Under the pieces are notes generated by a model. The model did no database searches. It saw nothing but the letters and a program-made list of their open reading frames with translations, and had not been told where the DNA came from. Both the position numbers and the translations under genes were made by a program. From Stenotrophomonas sp. ASS1 (GTDB lineage Bacteria > Pseudomonadota > Gammaproteobacteria > Xanthomonadales > Xanthomonadaceae): a DNA stretch of 64,000 nucleotides. Shown one piece after another: positions 17,661 to 26,686 of the stretch. The DNA lies in the NCBI RefSeq assembly GCF_004346925.1, contig NZ_CP031167.1, positions 3,058,001-3,122,000 of the forward strand, written 5' to 3'. Position 1 is the first letter of the stretch. The number at the start of each line of letters is the position of its first letter.

Positions 17661-18686
17661 TCAATCCAGCTTCACCACCAGCTTGCCGAAGTTGCGCCCC
17701 TGCAACAGCCCGAAGAACGCCTCCGGCGCATTCTCCAGCCCTTCCACCACATCCTCGCGGTACTGGATGCGGCCGTCGCGCAGCCATTGCGGCATCTCGC
17801 GTTCGAACTCCGGCCACAGGTGGTTGAAGTCGTGCACGATGAAACCACGCACGGTCAGGCGCTGGCGCAGGATCTGGCTGAACAGTGCGGGCAACCGGTC
17901 CGGGCCGGGCTGCTCGACGCCCCGCTCGTTGTAGGTGGCGATGGTGCCGCACACCGGAATGCGGGCGAAATCGTTGAGCAGCGGCAGCACTGCATCCAGC
18001 ACGTGCCCGCCTACGTTCTCGAAATACACGTCGATACCCCTGGGCACCGCCGCACGCAGCTGCGCGGCGAAATCAGCGGCGCGATGATCCAGCGCCACGT
18101 CCACGCCCAGCGTCTGCAGATAGGCTCGCTTGGCTTCGCCGCCGGCGATGGCGACCACGCGCGCGCACTGCAGCTTGGCCAGCTGGGCCACGGTTGCGCC
18201 CACCGGCCCGGTCGCGGCAGCCACCACCAGCGTCTCACCCGGCTTCAAACGGGCGATTTCATGCAGGCTGGAATAGGCGGTGAAGCCGGGCATGCCATAC
18301 ACGCCCAGCGCGGTACTCAGCGGCAGTCCGGCCGGGTCCAGGCGGCGCCCCAGTGCCCTGGCCGGCAGCACCGCGTGGGTCTGCCAGCCACCCGGCGCCA
18401 GCACCAGCTCACCTGCGGCTACGCCCTCGGCGTTGGACTGCAGCACCTCGGCCACGGTCTGCCCTTCCATCACCGCACCCACCGCCACCGGCGCGGCGTA
18501 CGACGGGCCCTCGTCCATGCGTCCACGCATGTACGGGTCCAGCGACAGGTACCGGTTGCGCAGCAGCACCTCGCCAGCGGCCAATGACGGCAACGCAACC
18601 TGTTCCAGGCGGAAGTTGGCTGCACTTGGCGCCCCCTGCGGACGCGACGCAAGCACGATGCGGGAGGTGGTCGAGGGATCGGACAT
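17661..18686 (-). CDS. Zinc-free MDR-family NADPH-dependent reductase (CurA-like)
   Basis: 341 residues. Medium-chain reductase of the leukotriene-B4 dehydrogenase/CurA subgroup, which reduces C=C bonds of enones with NADPH. N-terminal domain LSLDPYMRGRMDEGPSY; Rossmann motif VVAAATGPVGATVAQLAKL; YFENVGGHVLDAVLPLL and the C-terminal LQGRNFGKLVVKLD are all subgroup signatures. No zinc-ligand cysteines. Start ATG 18686. Confidence 0.9.
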   Translation of the reverse strand: MSDPSTTSRIVLASRPQGAPSAANFRLEQVALPSLAAGEVLLRNRYLSLDPYMRGRMDEGPSYAAPVAVGAVMEGQTVAEVLQSNAEGVAAGELVLAPGGWQTHAVLPARALGRRLDPAGLPLSTALGVYGMPGFTAYSSLHEIARLKPGETLVVAAATGPVGATVAQLAKLQCARVVAIAGGEAKRAYLQTLGVDVALDHRAADFAAQLRAAVPRGIDVYFENVGGHVLDAVLPLLNDFARIPVCGTIATYNERGVEQPGPDRLPALFSQILRQRLTVRGFIVHDFNHLWPEFEREMPQWLRDGRIQYREDVVEGLENAPEAFFGLLQGRNFGKLVVKLD

Positions 18687-18952
18687 GGCCAGGTCTCTGC
18701 TGTTGCCAGCATCAGGAAAGGAGTGCCGACACTACGCCGCAGCCATCCCCGATGGCGGCCACGAAAACAGCGTTCCATCGCCCGGACCGGCGCGGGTCCG
18801 GCGCAGCCCTCGCCCTTGCAGCTTTGGCGATCGCCGCGATCTGCTGATTTCCACCGCAGACGATGATCGACTGGCCACGCCCCGCCCCAGGACGGAGGAT
18901 CAAGCACTTGCGAGCGCGCAGACGGCAATGTGAAGAAATCTTGGCAAAACGC

Positions 18953-18981
18953 TTGCCGAAGGCAGCCGACCTCCGTAATAT
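18953..18981 (+). promoter_or_regulatory. Promoter of the first tRNA-Phe
   Basis: TTGCCG (18953-18958), 17-bp spacer, TAATAT (18976-18981). The rest of the 334-bp gap from 18687 holds nothing I can support. Confidence 0.75.
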
Positions 18982-19020
18982 ACGCGTCCTTGGCAGCGAC
19001 CTCGCTGCAACGAAACATGT

Positions 19021-19096
19021 GGCCGAGTAGCTCAGTTGGTAGAGCAGGGGATTGAAAATCCCCGTGTCGGCGGTTCGATTCCGTCTTCGGCCACCA
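19021..19096 (+). tRNA. tRNA-Phe (anticodon GAA), copy 1
   Basis: 76 nt: acceptor GGCCGAG/TTCGGCC with encoded ACCA, D-arm GCTCAGTTGGTAGAGC, anticodon stem GGGGA/TCCCC with loop TTGAAAA giving GAA, T-loop TTCGATT. Identical in sequence to the copy 149 bp downstream. Confidence 0.95.
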
Positions 19097-19104
19097 CTTT
19101 CGAA

Positions 19105-19132
19105 GGCCTGCAGAAATGCGGGTCTTTTTTTT
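19105..19132 (+). terminator. Terminator after tRNA-Phe copy 1
   Basis: GGCCTGC, loop AGAAAT, GCGGGTC followed by T8. Slightly degenerate relative to the terminator of copy 2 (two G-U pairs). Confidence 0.75.
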
Positions 19133-19169
19133 CCGGAAACCGGGTTTGATCACGGTTGCCACACAATTT

Positions 19170-19245
19170 GGCCGAGTAGCTCAGTTGGTAGAGCAGGGGA
19201 TTGAAAATCCCCGTGTCGGCGGTTCGATTCCGTCTTCGGCCACCA
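19170..19245 (+). tRNA. tRNA-Phe (anticodon GAA), copy 2
   Basis: Exact repeat of the 76-nt tRNA at 19021. No -35/-10 pair is visible in the 37 bp between the first terminator and this gene, so it may depend on read-through or be weakly expressed. Confidence 0.95.
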
Positions 19246-19252
19246 TCTTCAG

Positions 19253-19282
19253 AGACCTGCAGAAATGCAGGTCTTTTTTTTG
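19253..19282 (+). terminator. Terminator after tRNA-Phe copy 2
   Basis: AGACCTGC, loop AGAAAT, GCAGGTCT then a long T-run; a perfect 8-bp stem. Confidence 0.9.
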
Positions 19283-19386
19283 TTCGCGCTCCGCGCAAGC
19301 GGCGGCCACACCACCCGGTTGACGAAACATTTACACCGGCATGTGCGGTGGCACCTACGCTCCAGACTCCTGCCTGGAGCCTGCCG

Positions 19387-19938
19387 ATGCCTCTGCGCCC
19401 CACTCTGCTTGCCTGCCTGCTGCTGGCCGCCCCCCCGGTGATCGCCGCCGAACCGGTGCGCGCAGTCGACACGCTGGACATCGACCGCTACGCAGGCCAG
19501 TGGCACGAGATCGCGCATCTTCCGGTGTCGTTCCAGAAGCAGTGCGTCGGCGAGATCACCGCCAACTACGGGCTGCGCCGCGATGGCCGCATCAGTGTCA
19601 CCAATGCCTGCCGCAACGGCGACGGAGAACGCGTGGTTGCTGAAGGCGTGGCACGCCCGGTTGCCGGCCATCCCGGCAAGTTGCAGGTGCGCTTCGTGCC
19701 GGACTGGCTGAGCTGGGTGCCACTGGTCTGGGCCGACTACTGGGTCCTGGCACTGGACCCGGACTATCAGTGGGCGTTGGTCGGTGAGCCGGACCGTAAG
19801 TACCTGTGGATCCTCTCGCGCCTGCCGGAAATGGATCGCGCCCGGTTCGAACAGTTGAAAGAGAAAGCCGAGACGATGGGCTACGACCTCGGCCCACTGC
19901 GCCTGATGGCTCCGATTCGCGATACGCCCGCCGACTGA
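19387..19938 (+). CDS. Lipocalin family protein (Blc-like)
   Basis: Exported 183-residue protein that probably binds lipids or other hydrophobic molecules in the envelope. Signal peptide MPLRPTLLACLLLAAPPVIAA; no clear lipobox at the cleavage site, unlike E. coli Blc. Lipocalin motif YAGQWHEIAHLPVSFQ at the mature N-terminus; ADYWVLALDPDYQWALVGEPDRKYLWILSR matches the later conserved strands. ATG 19387 chosen for the signal peptide. Confidence 0.9.
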   Translation: MPLRPTLLACLLLAAPPVIAAEPVRAVDTLDIDRYAGQWHEIAHLPVSFQKQCVGEITANYGLRRDGRISVTNACRNGDGERVVAEGVARPVAGHPGKLQVRFVPDWLSWVPLVWADYWVLALDPDYQWALVGEPDRKYLWILSRLPEMDRARFEQLKEKAETMGYDLGPLRLMAPIRDTPAD

Positions 19939-20100
19939 ACCGCGCCGCATCCGGCGCACCACGCGCGCGCCATCCGGCGCCGCGCACGCCCGGCCGCCAT
20001 CTTCACGCGCTACCCTCTGCGACGGGTCGCCACAGGCGATCCAAACGACCATACGCCGTAGTATGCTTATCCAACGCACCCCTCCAGAGGACCTGCGCCC

Positions 20101-20577
20101 ATGCTCCACCGCTTCCGTATCGCCTTGATCGTCCTGTGCACCCTCGCCCTTGTTGCCTGCAACAACGGCATCGTCAAGCGTGTTTCGGAACCGGCGGCCA
20201 GCCTGCAGCAGCTGACCGTGCGCGCCGACGGCAACTGGACCGTGGCCCTGCGCCTGCAGAACTACAGCTCCATGCCCATGACCTTCGATGACGTCGCGCT
20301 GGCGCTGACCGTCGGCGACAGCTACGCCGGCACCCTGCAGGCCAAGCCGGGCATTTCCATCGGCGGCACCTCGGCCGACGTCATCCAGGTCAACCTGGTG
20401 CCCAGCTCGGCCGCACGCCTGGTGGTGGCCGATGCGCTGGCCAGCAACCGCACCCTGGCCTATGGCCTGAAGGGAACGGTGGCAGCCACGCCGCAGGAAA
20501 AGAAGCAGCGCAGCTTCGACATCAGCAGCCGCAGCACCCTCAACCAGGCCCCGGGCCTGCCGGGCGTGCTGCGCTGA
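20101..20577 (+). CDS. LEA type-2 family lipoprotein
   Basis: 158 residues. Lipobox LVAC sets the lipidated Cys at residue 20. The mature part (LTVRADGNWTVALRLQNYSSMPMTFDDVALALTVG) has the immunoglobulin-like LEA_2 / water-stress pattern. Probably periplasmic; function unknown, the family being linked to desiccation or stress tolerance. It precedes the acyl-CoA dehydrogenase gene by 65 bp on the same strand. Confidence 0.75.
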   Translation: MLHRFRIALIVLCTLALVACNNGIVKRVSEPAASLQQLTVRADGNWTVALRLQNYSSMPMTFDDVALALTVGDSYAGTLQAKPGISIGGTSADVIQVNLVPSSAARLVVADALASNRTLAYGLKGTVAATPQEKKQRSFDISSRSTLNQAPGLPGVLR

Positions 20578-20642
20578 CTCCCGCTTTCCGCCGCGGCGCC
20601 CGGCGCCGCTCCCCCTGTCCCTGATCCAATCGAGACGTACCG

Positions 20643-22433
20643 ATGAGCAGCTACACCGCCCCGCTTTCCGACCTCCGTTTCGCCCTGCACGATGTGCTCA
20701 AGGTCGAACCCCTGTTCGCCCGCCTGGGCTTCACCGACGCCACCGCCGACGTGGTCGATGCCGTGCTGGAAGAAGCCGGCCGCTTCAGCGCCACCGTGCT
20801 GGCCCCGCTCAACAGCGTCGGCGACGAGATCGGCTGCGTGCTCGACCAGGCCTCCGGTGAAGTGACCACCCCGCCCGGCTTCAAGCAGGCCTACGACCAG
20901 TTCGTCGATGGCGGCTGGACCGGCCTGACCGCCTCGCCGGAGCTGGGCGGCCAGGGCCTGCCGCACACCCTGGGCGTGCCGCTCAACGAAATGATCAATG
21001 CCGCCAACCTGGCGTGGGGCAACTTCCCGCTGCTCTCGCACGGCGCCATCGAAGCGCTGAAGCAGCACGGCGAGGCCTGGCAGCACGAGGCCTTCCTGAA
21101 GCCGCTGATCGAGGGCCGCTGGACCGGCACCATGTGCCTGACCGAACCGCACTGCGGCACCGACCTGGGCCTGCTCAAGACCAAGGCCGAGCCGAATGCC
21201 GATGGCAGCTACTCGATCACCGGCACCAAGATCTTCATCACTGCCGGCGAGCACGACCTGACCGGCAACATCGTGCACCTGGTGCTGGCCAAGCTGCCCG
21301 ACGCCCCTCCGGGTGCCAAGGGCATCTCGCTGTTCGTCACCCCGAAGTTCAAGGTCGACCGCGAAGGCAACGTCGGCGAGCGCAACGCACTGCGCTGCGG
21401 CTCGATCGAGCACAAGATGGGCATCAAGGGGTCGGTCACCTGCGTGATGAACTTCGATGGTGCGCAGGGCTACCTGGTCGGCCAGCCGCACAAGGGCCTG
21501 CAGGCCATGTTCACCATGATGAACACCGCGCGCCTGGGGGTCGGCCTGCAGGGCATCGGCCTGTCCGAGCGCGCCTACCAGAACGCACTGAAGTACAGCC
21601 GTGAGCGCCTGCAGTCGCGCGCCCTGAGCGGCGCCAAATTCCCGGACAAGCCGGCCGACCCTATCCTGGTCCATCCGGATGTGCGCCGCATGCTGCTGAC
21701 GGTGAAGTCACTGGTCGAGGGCAGCCGCCTGCTGGCCCTGCACGCCGCCACCCTGATCGACGTCGCCCACCACGCCGAGGATGCCGCCGAGCGCGAGCGC
21801 GCCGACACCCTGGTGAGCTTCCTGACCCCGATCTCCAAGGCCTGCCAGACCGAATGGGGCATCGAGAACACCTACAACGCCCTGCAGTGCTTCGGTGGCC
21901 ACGGCTACATCCGCGAACACGGCATGGAGCAGCTGGCCCGCGATGCCCGCATCACCACGCTGTATGAAGGCACCACCGGCATCCAGGCGCTGGACCTGAT
22001 CGGCCGCAAGACCGCGTCCAGCCAGGGCGCGGGTCTGAAGCTGATGCTGGCCGAGATCGAGGCGTTCGCCAAGGCCAACGAAGGCAACGAAGCGCTGGCC
22101 GAGTTCATCGGCCCGCTGCGCGCCAAGGCCGCCGAATGGGGCAAGCTGACCCTGGACGTGCTGCAGCGCGCGGCCGCCAACCCGGACGAACTGGGCGCAG
22201 CCAGCTACGACTACCTGTTCTATTCGGGCTACGTGGTGCTGGCTTACTGGTGGGCCCGCAGCGTGGCGGCCGCCGATGCCAGCGCGCACGGCGCCGCTTT
22301 CGCCCAGGGCAAGCGCGAGACCGCACGGTTCTACTTCGCCCGCGTGCTGCCGCGCACCCTCGCCCACGCCGCCGCGATCCAGGCCGGCGCCGCCCCGCTG
22401 ATGGCGATGGACGACGAGCGCTTCGGCGCCTGA
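20643..22433 (+). CDS. Acyl-CoA dehydrogenase, long DmdC-like form
   Basis: FAD enzyme introducing a C2-C3 double bond into an acyl-CoA. 596 residues, the length of the group with an extra C-terminal domain that includes 3-methylmercaptopropionyl-CoA dehydrogenase. FAD/substrate motifs GTMCLTEPHCGTDLGLL, ITGTKIFITAGEHDL, QCFGGHGYIREHGMEQ; the catalytic base is the Glu in TLYEGTTGIQALDLIGRK. In a bacterium with no sign of DMSP metabolism here, fatty acid beta-oxidation is the likelier role. Confidence 0.88.
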   Translation: MSSYTAPLSDLRFALHDVLKVEPLFARLGFTDATADVVDAVLEEAGRFSATVLAPLNSVGDEIGCVLDQASGEVTTPPGFKQAYDQFVDGGWTGLTASPELGGQGLPHTLGVPLNEMINAANLAWGNFPLLSHGAIEALKQHGEAWQHEAFLKPLIEGRWTGTMCLTEPHCGTDLGLLKTKAEPNADGSYSITGTKIFITAGEHDLTGNIVHLVLAKLPDAPPGAKGISLFVTPKFKVDREGNVGERNALRCGSIEHKMGIKGSVTCVMNFDGAQGYLVGQPHKGLQAMFTMMNTARLGVGLQGIGLSERAYQNALKYSRERLQSRALSGAKFPDKPADPILVHPDVRRMLLTVKSLVEGSRLLALHAATLIDVAHHAEDAAERERADTLVSFLTPISKACQTEWGIENTYNALQCFGGHGYIREHGMEQLARDARITTLYEGTTGIQALDLIGRKTASSQGAGLKLMLAEIEAFAKANEGNEALAEFIGPLRAKAAEWGKLTLDVLQRAAANPDELGAASYDYLFYSGYVVLAYWWARSVAAADASAHGAAFAQGKRETARFYFARVLPRTLAHAAAIQAGAAPLMAMDDERFGA

Positions 22434-22672
22434 GCCGGGCTGCGCCCGGCACCCGCGGAGGCAACGGCTGGAGCAACAGCAACAGCCGGCTTCCTGAGGG
22501 ATGGCAGGGTGGGTCCAATTGCGGGGGGCGCTGCAAGTACGTCCATGTAAGCTCGGTCGCCGCATCCATGCGGCTCACGCCCCCGCAACCGGACCCACCC
22601 CGCCCTCGACAGATTTCTGCTGCTGGTAGGTGTCGCCCTTGGTCGACACCGTAGATCCACGCCATGCGTGGA
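22434..22672 (+). repeat. Modular palindromic repeat copy C followed by two SMAG palindromes
   Basis: Starts at the stop codon of the dehydrogenase with GGGCTGCGCCCGGCACC, then a CAACAGCAACAG tract, GAGGGATGGCAGGGTGGG, a 22-bp inverted repeat with about three mismatches (22507-22528 with 22579-22600) around the same core as copies A and B, and a tail ending in GACAGATT. GTAG-headed palindromes TGTCGCCCTTGGTCGACA and ATCCACGCCATGCGTGGAT follow to 22672. Confidence 0.7.
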
Positions 22673-22714
22673 TGGAAACCACCGAAATCCATCTGGAGAA
22701 AAGCCCCCTTTTGT

Positions 22715-22839
22715 TAAAGGGGGCGCGCCGACAGGTGCGGGGGGATAGGAGGAATGCGCGGGCAACCCAGCGCGCCAACGGCGGGCTGGGGTTGCTAAAG
22801 GGGGCGCGCCGACAGGTGCGGGGGGATAGGAGGAATGCG
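22715..22839. repeat. Two 44-bp direct repeats
   Basis: Identical 44-bp units at 22715-22758 and 22796-22839, starting TAAAGGGGGCGCGCCGACAG and ending GGATAGGAGGAATGCG, 81 bp apart start to start. CCCCCTTTTGTTAAAGGGGG makes a hairpin at the left edge. Similar GC-rich repeats are scattered in other bacterial genomes. Non-coding. Confidence 0.8.
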
Positions 22840-22842
22840 TGG

Positions 22843-22904
22843 ACCTGAATGTTGACGATTTGCGTATCGCCGACAGGCGATACACAAATCGTCAACATTC
22901 AGGT
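22843..22904. repeat. 62-bp near-perfect hairpin upstream of the HNH gene
   Basis: Arms 22843-22862 and 22885-22904 (20 bp, exact), one C-A mismatch, eight more pairs (GTATCGCC/GGCGATAC) and a GACA loop: 28 of 29 positions pair. It ends 16 bp before the HNH start codon. TATAAG (22904-22909) at its right edge could be a -10 box. No T-run, so not an ordinary terminator. Confidence 0.85.
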
Positions 22905-22920
22905 ATAAGCTGTTCTCCCG

Positions 22921-23586
22921 ATGGAGACAGACACTACACGCTTGGGTCTGATCGAAGCCGGAGCTCCGTTTTCTGCTCCGGGCGCCGAAGCATCGCCCAA
23001 CGCCACGACGCTGCATCGCCCCGGTTCGGTCCGGCTGCTCTCGCTTGATGCCCACGGACGCGTACTGGACTGGATCACCTGGCAGGATGCGGCGTGCCTC
23101 TACGCCCGCGAAGCCGTCGCCTGGACACTCGGCGATCCCTGCCTGCACATCCACGGCGGTACCAACCGCTTCAGCGGACTGCAGAGCGGCATGGACCTGC
23201 ACCCGATCATCGCCGCCCGCGGCCACGCCCGCTCCCGCGCGATCGACCCCACGCCAAACCTGACCAACCCGGCCCTGTTCGCCCGCGACGCGCACCTGTG
23301 CATGTACTGCGGCCAGCAGTTCAACCGCCCCACGCTCACCCGCGACCACGTCATGCCGCTGTCCAAGGGTGGCCTGGACTGCTGGGAAAACGTGGTCACC
23401 GCCTGCTTCCACTGCAACTCGCGCAAGAGCGACCGCACCCCGCAGCAGGCCGGAATGCCGTTGCTGGCGGTGCCTTACCGGCCCAGCTGGATCGAGCACC
23501 TGATCCTGTCCAACCGCAACATCCTGGCCGACCAGATGGCCTTCCTGAAGGCGCAATTGCCCAAGCGGTCAAAACTGAGCACCTGA
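22921..23586 (+). CDS. HNH endonuclease
   Basis: 221 residues. HNH/zinc core at about residues 120-170: CMYCG, then TRDHVMPLSKGGLDCWENVVTACFHCNSRKSDRTP with the His, Asn, paired CxxC and final basic residues of the fold. An N-terminal domain of ~110 residues (VRLLSLDAHGRVLDWITWQDAACLYAREAVAW) is seen in Xanthomonadaceae and cyanobacterial-type HNH proteins. Target unknown: could be DNA repair, restriction or a domesticated mobile nuclease. The gene stands alone, behind a long hairpin. Confidence 0.88.
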   Translation: METDTTRLGLIEAGAPFSAPGAEASPNATTLHRPGSVRLLSLDAHGRVLDWITWQDAACLYAREAVAWTLGDPCLHIHGGTNRFSGLQSGMDLHPIIAARGHARSRAIDPTPNLTNPALFARDAHLCMYCGQQFNRPTLTRDHVMPLSKGGLDCWENVVTACFHCNSRKSDRTPQQAGMPLLAVPYRPSWIEHLILSNRNILADQMAFLKAQLPKRSKLST

Positions 23587-23688
23587 ATCGCTGAAAATGC
23601 AACCCTCACCGTCCTGTCACGGGCGGCGGCGTTTGCTTGCCCCACCCCCGTTTGAGGGCGAAAATGGGCGTTCAGAACAAGTGCGAAC

Positions 23689-25599
23689 ATGATGATCGAC
23701 TCTGCCCGCTATCCCCGCCTCGCGCGCATCCAGACACCGGATGACCTGCGCACGTTCGACGAATCCGAATTGAGGGCGGTCGCCGACGAACTGCGCGCCT
23801 ACCTCATCGAGTCGGTGGGCAAGAGCGGCGGCCACTTCGCCGCCGGCCTGGGCGTGATCGAACTCACCGTGGCCCTGCACTACCTGTACCAGACTCCGCA
23901 GGACCAGCTGGTCTGGGACGTCGGTCACCAGACCTACCCGCACAAGATCCTGACCGGTCGCCGCGACGAGATCCACACCGTCAAGCAGAAGGACGGCGTC
24001 GCGCCGTTCCCGAAGCGCGAAGAGAGCGAGTACGACACCTTCGGCGTCGGCCACTCCTCGACCTCGATCTCGGCCGCACTCGGCATGGCCATCGCCCGCC
24101 AGTCCGAAGGCGACAACCGCCAGGTCGTTGCAGTGATCGGTGATGGCGCAATGACCGCCGGCATGGCGTTCGAAGCGCTGATGCACGCCGGTGGCATGGA
24201 GCCCGAGCCGAACCTGCTGGTGATCCTCAACGACAACAACATGTCGATCTCCGAGGCGGTCGGCGGCCTGACCAAGATGCTCGGCCGTGCCACCGGCAGC
24301 CGCACGCTCAATGCGCTGCGCGAAGGCGGCAAGAAGATCCTCGGCGACAAGAAGAACAATCCGGCGCGCTTCGTGAAGCGCTGGGAAGAACACTGGAAGG
24401 GCATGTTCGTGCCGTCCACGATGTTCGAGGAAATGGGCTTCCACTACACCGGCCCGATCGACGGCCACGACATGCCCGCCCTGCTGTCCACGCTGAAGAC
24501 GCTGCGCGCCTCCAAGGGCCCGAAGCTGCTGCACGTGATGACCACCAAGGGCAAGGGCTACGAGCCGGCCGAAGGCGACCAGATCGGTTACCACGCCGTC
24601 GGCCCGTTCGATCCGGACAAGGGACTGGTGGCCAAGGCCGGTGCCAAGAAGCCGACCTACACCGATGTGTTCAGCGACTGGCTGTGCGATGCCGCCGCTG
24701 CCGAGCCACGCCTGTACGGCATCACCCCGGCGATGCGCGAAGGCTCCGGCCTGGTGCGTTTCAGCAAGGAATACCCGCAGCGCTATTTCGACGTGGCAAT
24801 TGCCGAACAGCACGCGGTCACCCTCGCCGCCGGTATGGCCACCCAGGGTGGCAAGCCCGTGGTGGCGATCTACTCGACCTTCCTGCAGCGCGCGTACGAC
24901 CAGCTGGTGCATGACGTGGCCATCCAGGACCTGGACGTGCTGTTCGCGATCGACCGCGCCGGCGTGGTCGGTCCGGACGGCGCCACCCATGCCGGCAACC
25001 TCGACCTGAGCTTCCTGCGCTGCGTGCCGAACCTGGTGGTGATGGCTCCGTCCAATGAAGCCGAGTGCCGGCAGATGCTCAGCACTGGCCTGCAGCATCC
25101 GGGCCCGGCTGCCGTGCGCTATCCGCGCGGCACCGGCACCGGCGTTGCCGCCGGTACCGACCTGTCGACCCTGCCGATCGGCAAGGGCGAGCTGCGCCTG
25201 CAGGGCAGCCGCGTCGCGCTGCTCGCCTTCGGCAGCACCGTGGCCGCCGCTGAGCAGGTCGGCCGCGAACTGGGTCTGAGCGTGGTCAACATGCGCTTCA
25301 TCAAGCCGCTGGACCGCGAGCTGGTGCTGGCCGTGGCCGCCCAGCACGAGGGCCTAGTCACGATCGAAGACAACGTGGTGGCCGGCGGCGCCGGCTCCGG
25401 CGTCGGCGAACTGCTCAACGCCGAAGGCGTACTGCGCCCGATCCTGCACCTGGGCCTGCCCGACAGTTACCAGCACCACGCAAGCCGTGAGGACCTGCTG
25501 GCCGAAGCCGGTATCGATGCGGCGGGCATCCGCGCGGCGGTGCTCAAGCGCTGGCCGCAGCTGGCTGCCGGGACCCCGCCGCTCAGCGCAGCAGGCTGA
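23689..25599 (+). CDS. dxs: 1-deoxy-D-xylulose-5-phosphate synthase
   Basis: First enzyme of the MEP isoprenoid pathway; condenses pyruvate and glyceraldehyde-3-phosphate with thiamine diphosphate. 636 residues, normal. ThDP motif [19 protein letters not shown]...NDNNMSISE; transketolase pyrimidine motif [34 protein letters not shown]-terminal VEDNV-type region [17 protein letters not shown]. Two adjacent ATGs (23689, 23692). The 102 bp before it show no clear promoter. Confidence 0.97.
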   Translation: MMIDSARYPRLARIQTPDDLRTFDESELRAVADELRAYLIESVGKSGGHFAAGLGVIELTVALHYLYQTPQDQLVWDVGHQTYPHKILTGRRDEIHTVKQKDGVAPFPKREESEYDTFGVGHSSTSISAALGMAIARQSEGDNRQVVAVIGDGAMTAGMAFEALMHAGGMEPEPNLLVILNDNNMSISEAVGGLTKMLGRATGSRTLNALREGGKKILGDKKNNPARFVKRWEEHWKGMFVPSTMFEEMGFHYTGPIDGHDMPALLSTLKTLRASKGPKLLHVMTTKGKGYEPAEGDQIGYHAVGPFDPDKGLVAKAGAKKPTYTDVFSDWLCDAAAAEPRLYGITPAMREGSGLVRFSKEYPQRYFDVAIAEQHAVTLAAGMATQGGKPVVAIYSTFLQRAYDQLVHDVAIQDLDVLFAIDRAGVVGPDGATHAGNLDLSFLRCVPNLVVMAPSNEAECRQMLSTGLQHPGPAAVRYPRGTGTGVAAGTDLSTLPIGKGELRLQGSRVALLAFGSTVAAAEQVGRELGLSVVNMRFIKPLDRELVLAVAAQHEGLVTIEDNVVAGGAGSGVGELLNAEGVLRPILHLGLPDSYQHHASREDLLAEAGIDAAGIRAAVLKRWPQLAAGTPPLSAAG

Positions 25600-25614
25600 G
25601 GCCGGTCACCACCA

Positions 25615-25711
25615 GTAGATCCACGCATGGCGTGGATCTACTGCGGAACAGGGGTCGATCCACGCCATGCGTGGAGATAGATGCAAAGTAGATCCACGCC
25701 GTGCGTGGATG
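25615..25711. repeat. SMAG/REP cluster after dxs
   Basis: Three palindromes of one sequence family: GTAGATCCACGCATGGCGTGGATCTAC (split by the loop ATG), GATCCACGCCATGCGTGGA, and GTAGATCCACGCCGTGCGTGGAT. They fill most of the gap between convergent dxs and the small gene at 25752. Confidence 0.85.
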
Positions 25712-25751
25712 GCGGGCTCCGGAACGATGATCTGGCCGGAAACCCCAACCC

Positions 25752-25955
25752 TCAGCCGTAGCTGACCGCTTCCACGAACGCACCGCTGGCCTCCACCCGC
25801 ACCGCAGCGCGCTGCCCGGTGTCGACGAAGTGGAGGCGTGCAAGGGTTTCAGCGAAATCGTAGGCCCGGGCACCATCACGGAACTCGATCGGTTCCGGCC
25901 GGTCCGGGTGCAGCACGCGCCATTGGCGTTGCTCGCATTGCAGGCGGATCAACAT
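25752..25955 (-). CDS. Small protein, paralogue of the one at 26819
   Basis: 67 residues from ATG 25955, with AAGGAG upstream. MLIRLQCEQRQWRVLHPDRPEPIEFRDGARAYDFAETLARLHF...GQRAAVRVEASGAFVEAVSYG. It matches the 26819-27025 product along its length (WxVLHP, FDxAxxLA, TGQRxxVRVEA), so the two are paralogues. Looks like a small beta-alpha fold; DUF2188-like is possible. Function unknown. Confidence 0.7.
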   Translation of the reverse strand: MLIRLQCEQRQWRVLHPDRPEPIEFRDGARAYDFAETLARLHFVDTGQRAAVRVEASGAFVEAVSYG

Positions 25956-26122
25956 GCAGCTCACTCCTTGAGGCAGCGTATCGACGGTGGCGGGACGGGC
26001 GTGCCGGTTACGGCAGACTTCATCGCGACGGATCAGGGGCACGCAGGGGTGCCCTGATCACAGAAGATACGACGTTCAAAATGTGAGCTGTATCAGATTA
26101 TTCTGATTTTCGATGGGCGAGC

Positions 26123-26686
26123 TCAATTCACCTGGAACTGCGCCCGGCAGCCGTCGCTGACCCAGATGCCACGACGGTTCCAGCCCCAGGTCTGGCCCTC
26201 GATGCAGGCGCTGCGTGAATCCTGACGCACCAGGCGCACACCACGACGGATGCGGGCATCACAGTACTCCTGGCGGTGGCCGTTGGAATGGCAGGTGATC
26301 ACCTCCCCCCCGCCCCAGCCATTGCCACCGTTGCCCCAGCCGTTGCCATGGCCACCACCCCAGCCACCGCCACGGCGGTACTCGCCAACGAACTCGGCAC
26401 GGCAGCCCTGGGTGACCCACACACCGTAGCGCGATTGCCCCCAGGTCTCGCCTTCCACGCACGGCGAACCGGACAACTGGCGGATCATCCGGGCACGACC
26501 TTCCAGACGACATTCATTGCTGCGGTTCTTGATCGATTCGCAGCGGACGATGCCACCGCCATCACGACCGCCATAGCGATCGTCGTCATAACCGTAGCCA
26601 TAGCTCTGCGCCTGCGCGCCGCCTGCGGCCGCCAGCATCGGCAGCAGCGTGCAGGCCAGGGTGCGCCAGGTGAGTGCCTTGCCCAT
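26123..26686 (-). CDS. Secreted protein with two DUF3011 repeats
   Basis: 187 residues from ATG 26686 (CGGAG upstream). Signal peptide ends ...GGAQAQ. Two Cys-rich repeats (VRCESIKNRSNECRLEGRARMIRQLSGSPCVEGETWGQSRYGVWVTQGCRAEF and a second like it) separated by a Gly/Trp/Asn-rich linker. Each has four cysteines and a TWGxxRxGxWVxxGCRAxF end. Probably periplasmic or secreted; role unknown. A second DUF3011 protein is at 32742. Confidence 0.85.
   Translation of the reverse strand: MGKALTWRTLACTLLPMLAAAGGAQAQSYGYGYDDDRYGGRDGGGIVRCESIKNRSNECRLEGRARMIRQLSGSPCVEGETWGQSRYGVWVTQGCRAEFVGEYRRGGGWGGGHGNGWGNGGNGWGGGEVITCHSNGHRQEYCDARIRRGVRLVRQDSRSACIEGQTWGWNRRGIWVSDGCRAQFQVN

Noticed and set aside
22843..22904. 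Intrinsic terminator for the upstream dehydrogenase gene
   Set aside because: No T-run on either side and 410 bp from the stop codon; too long a stem for a terminator.
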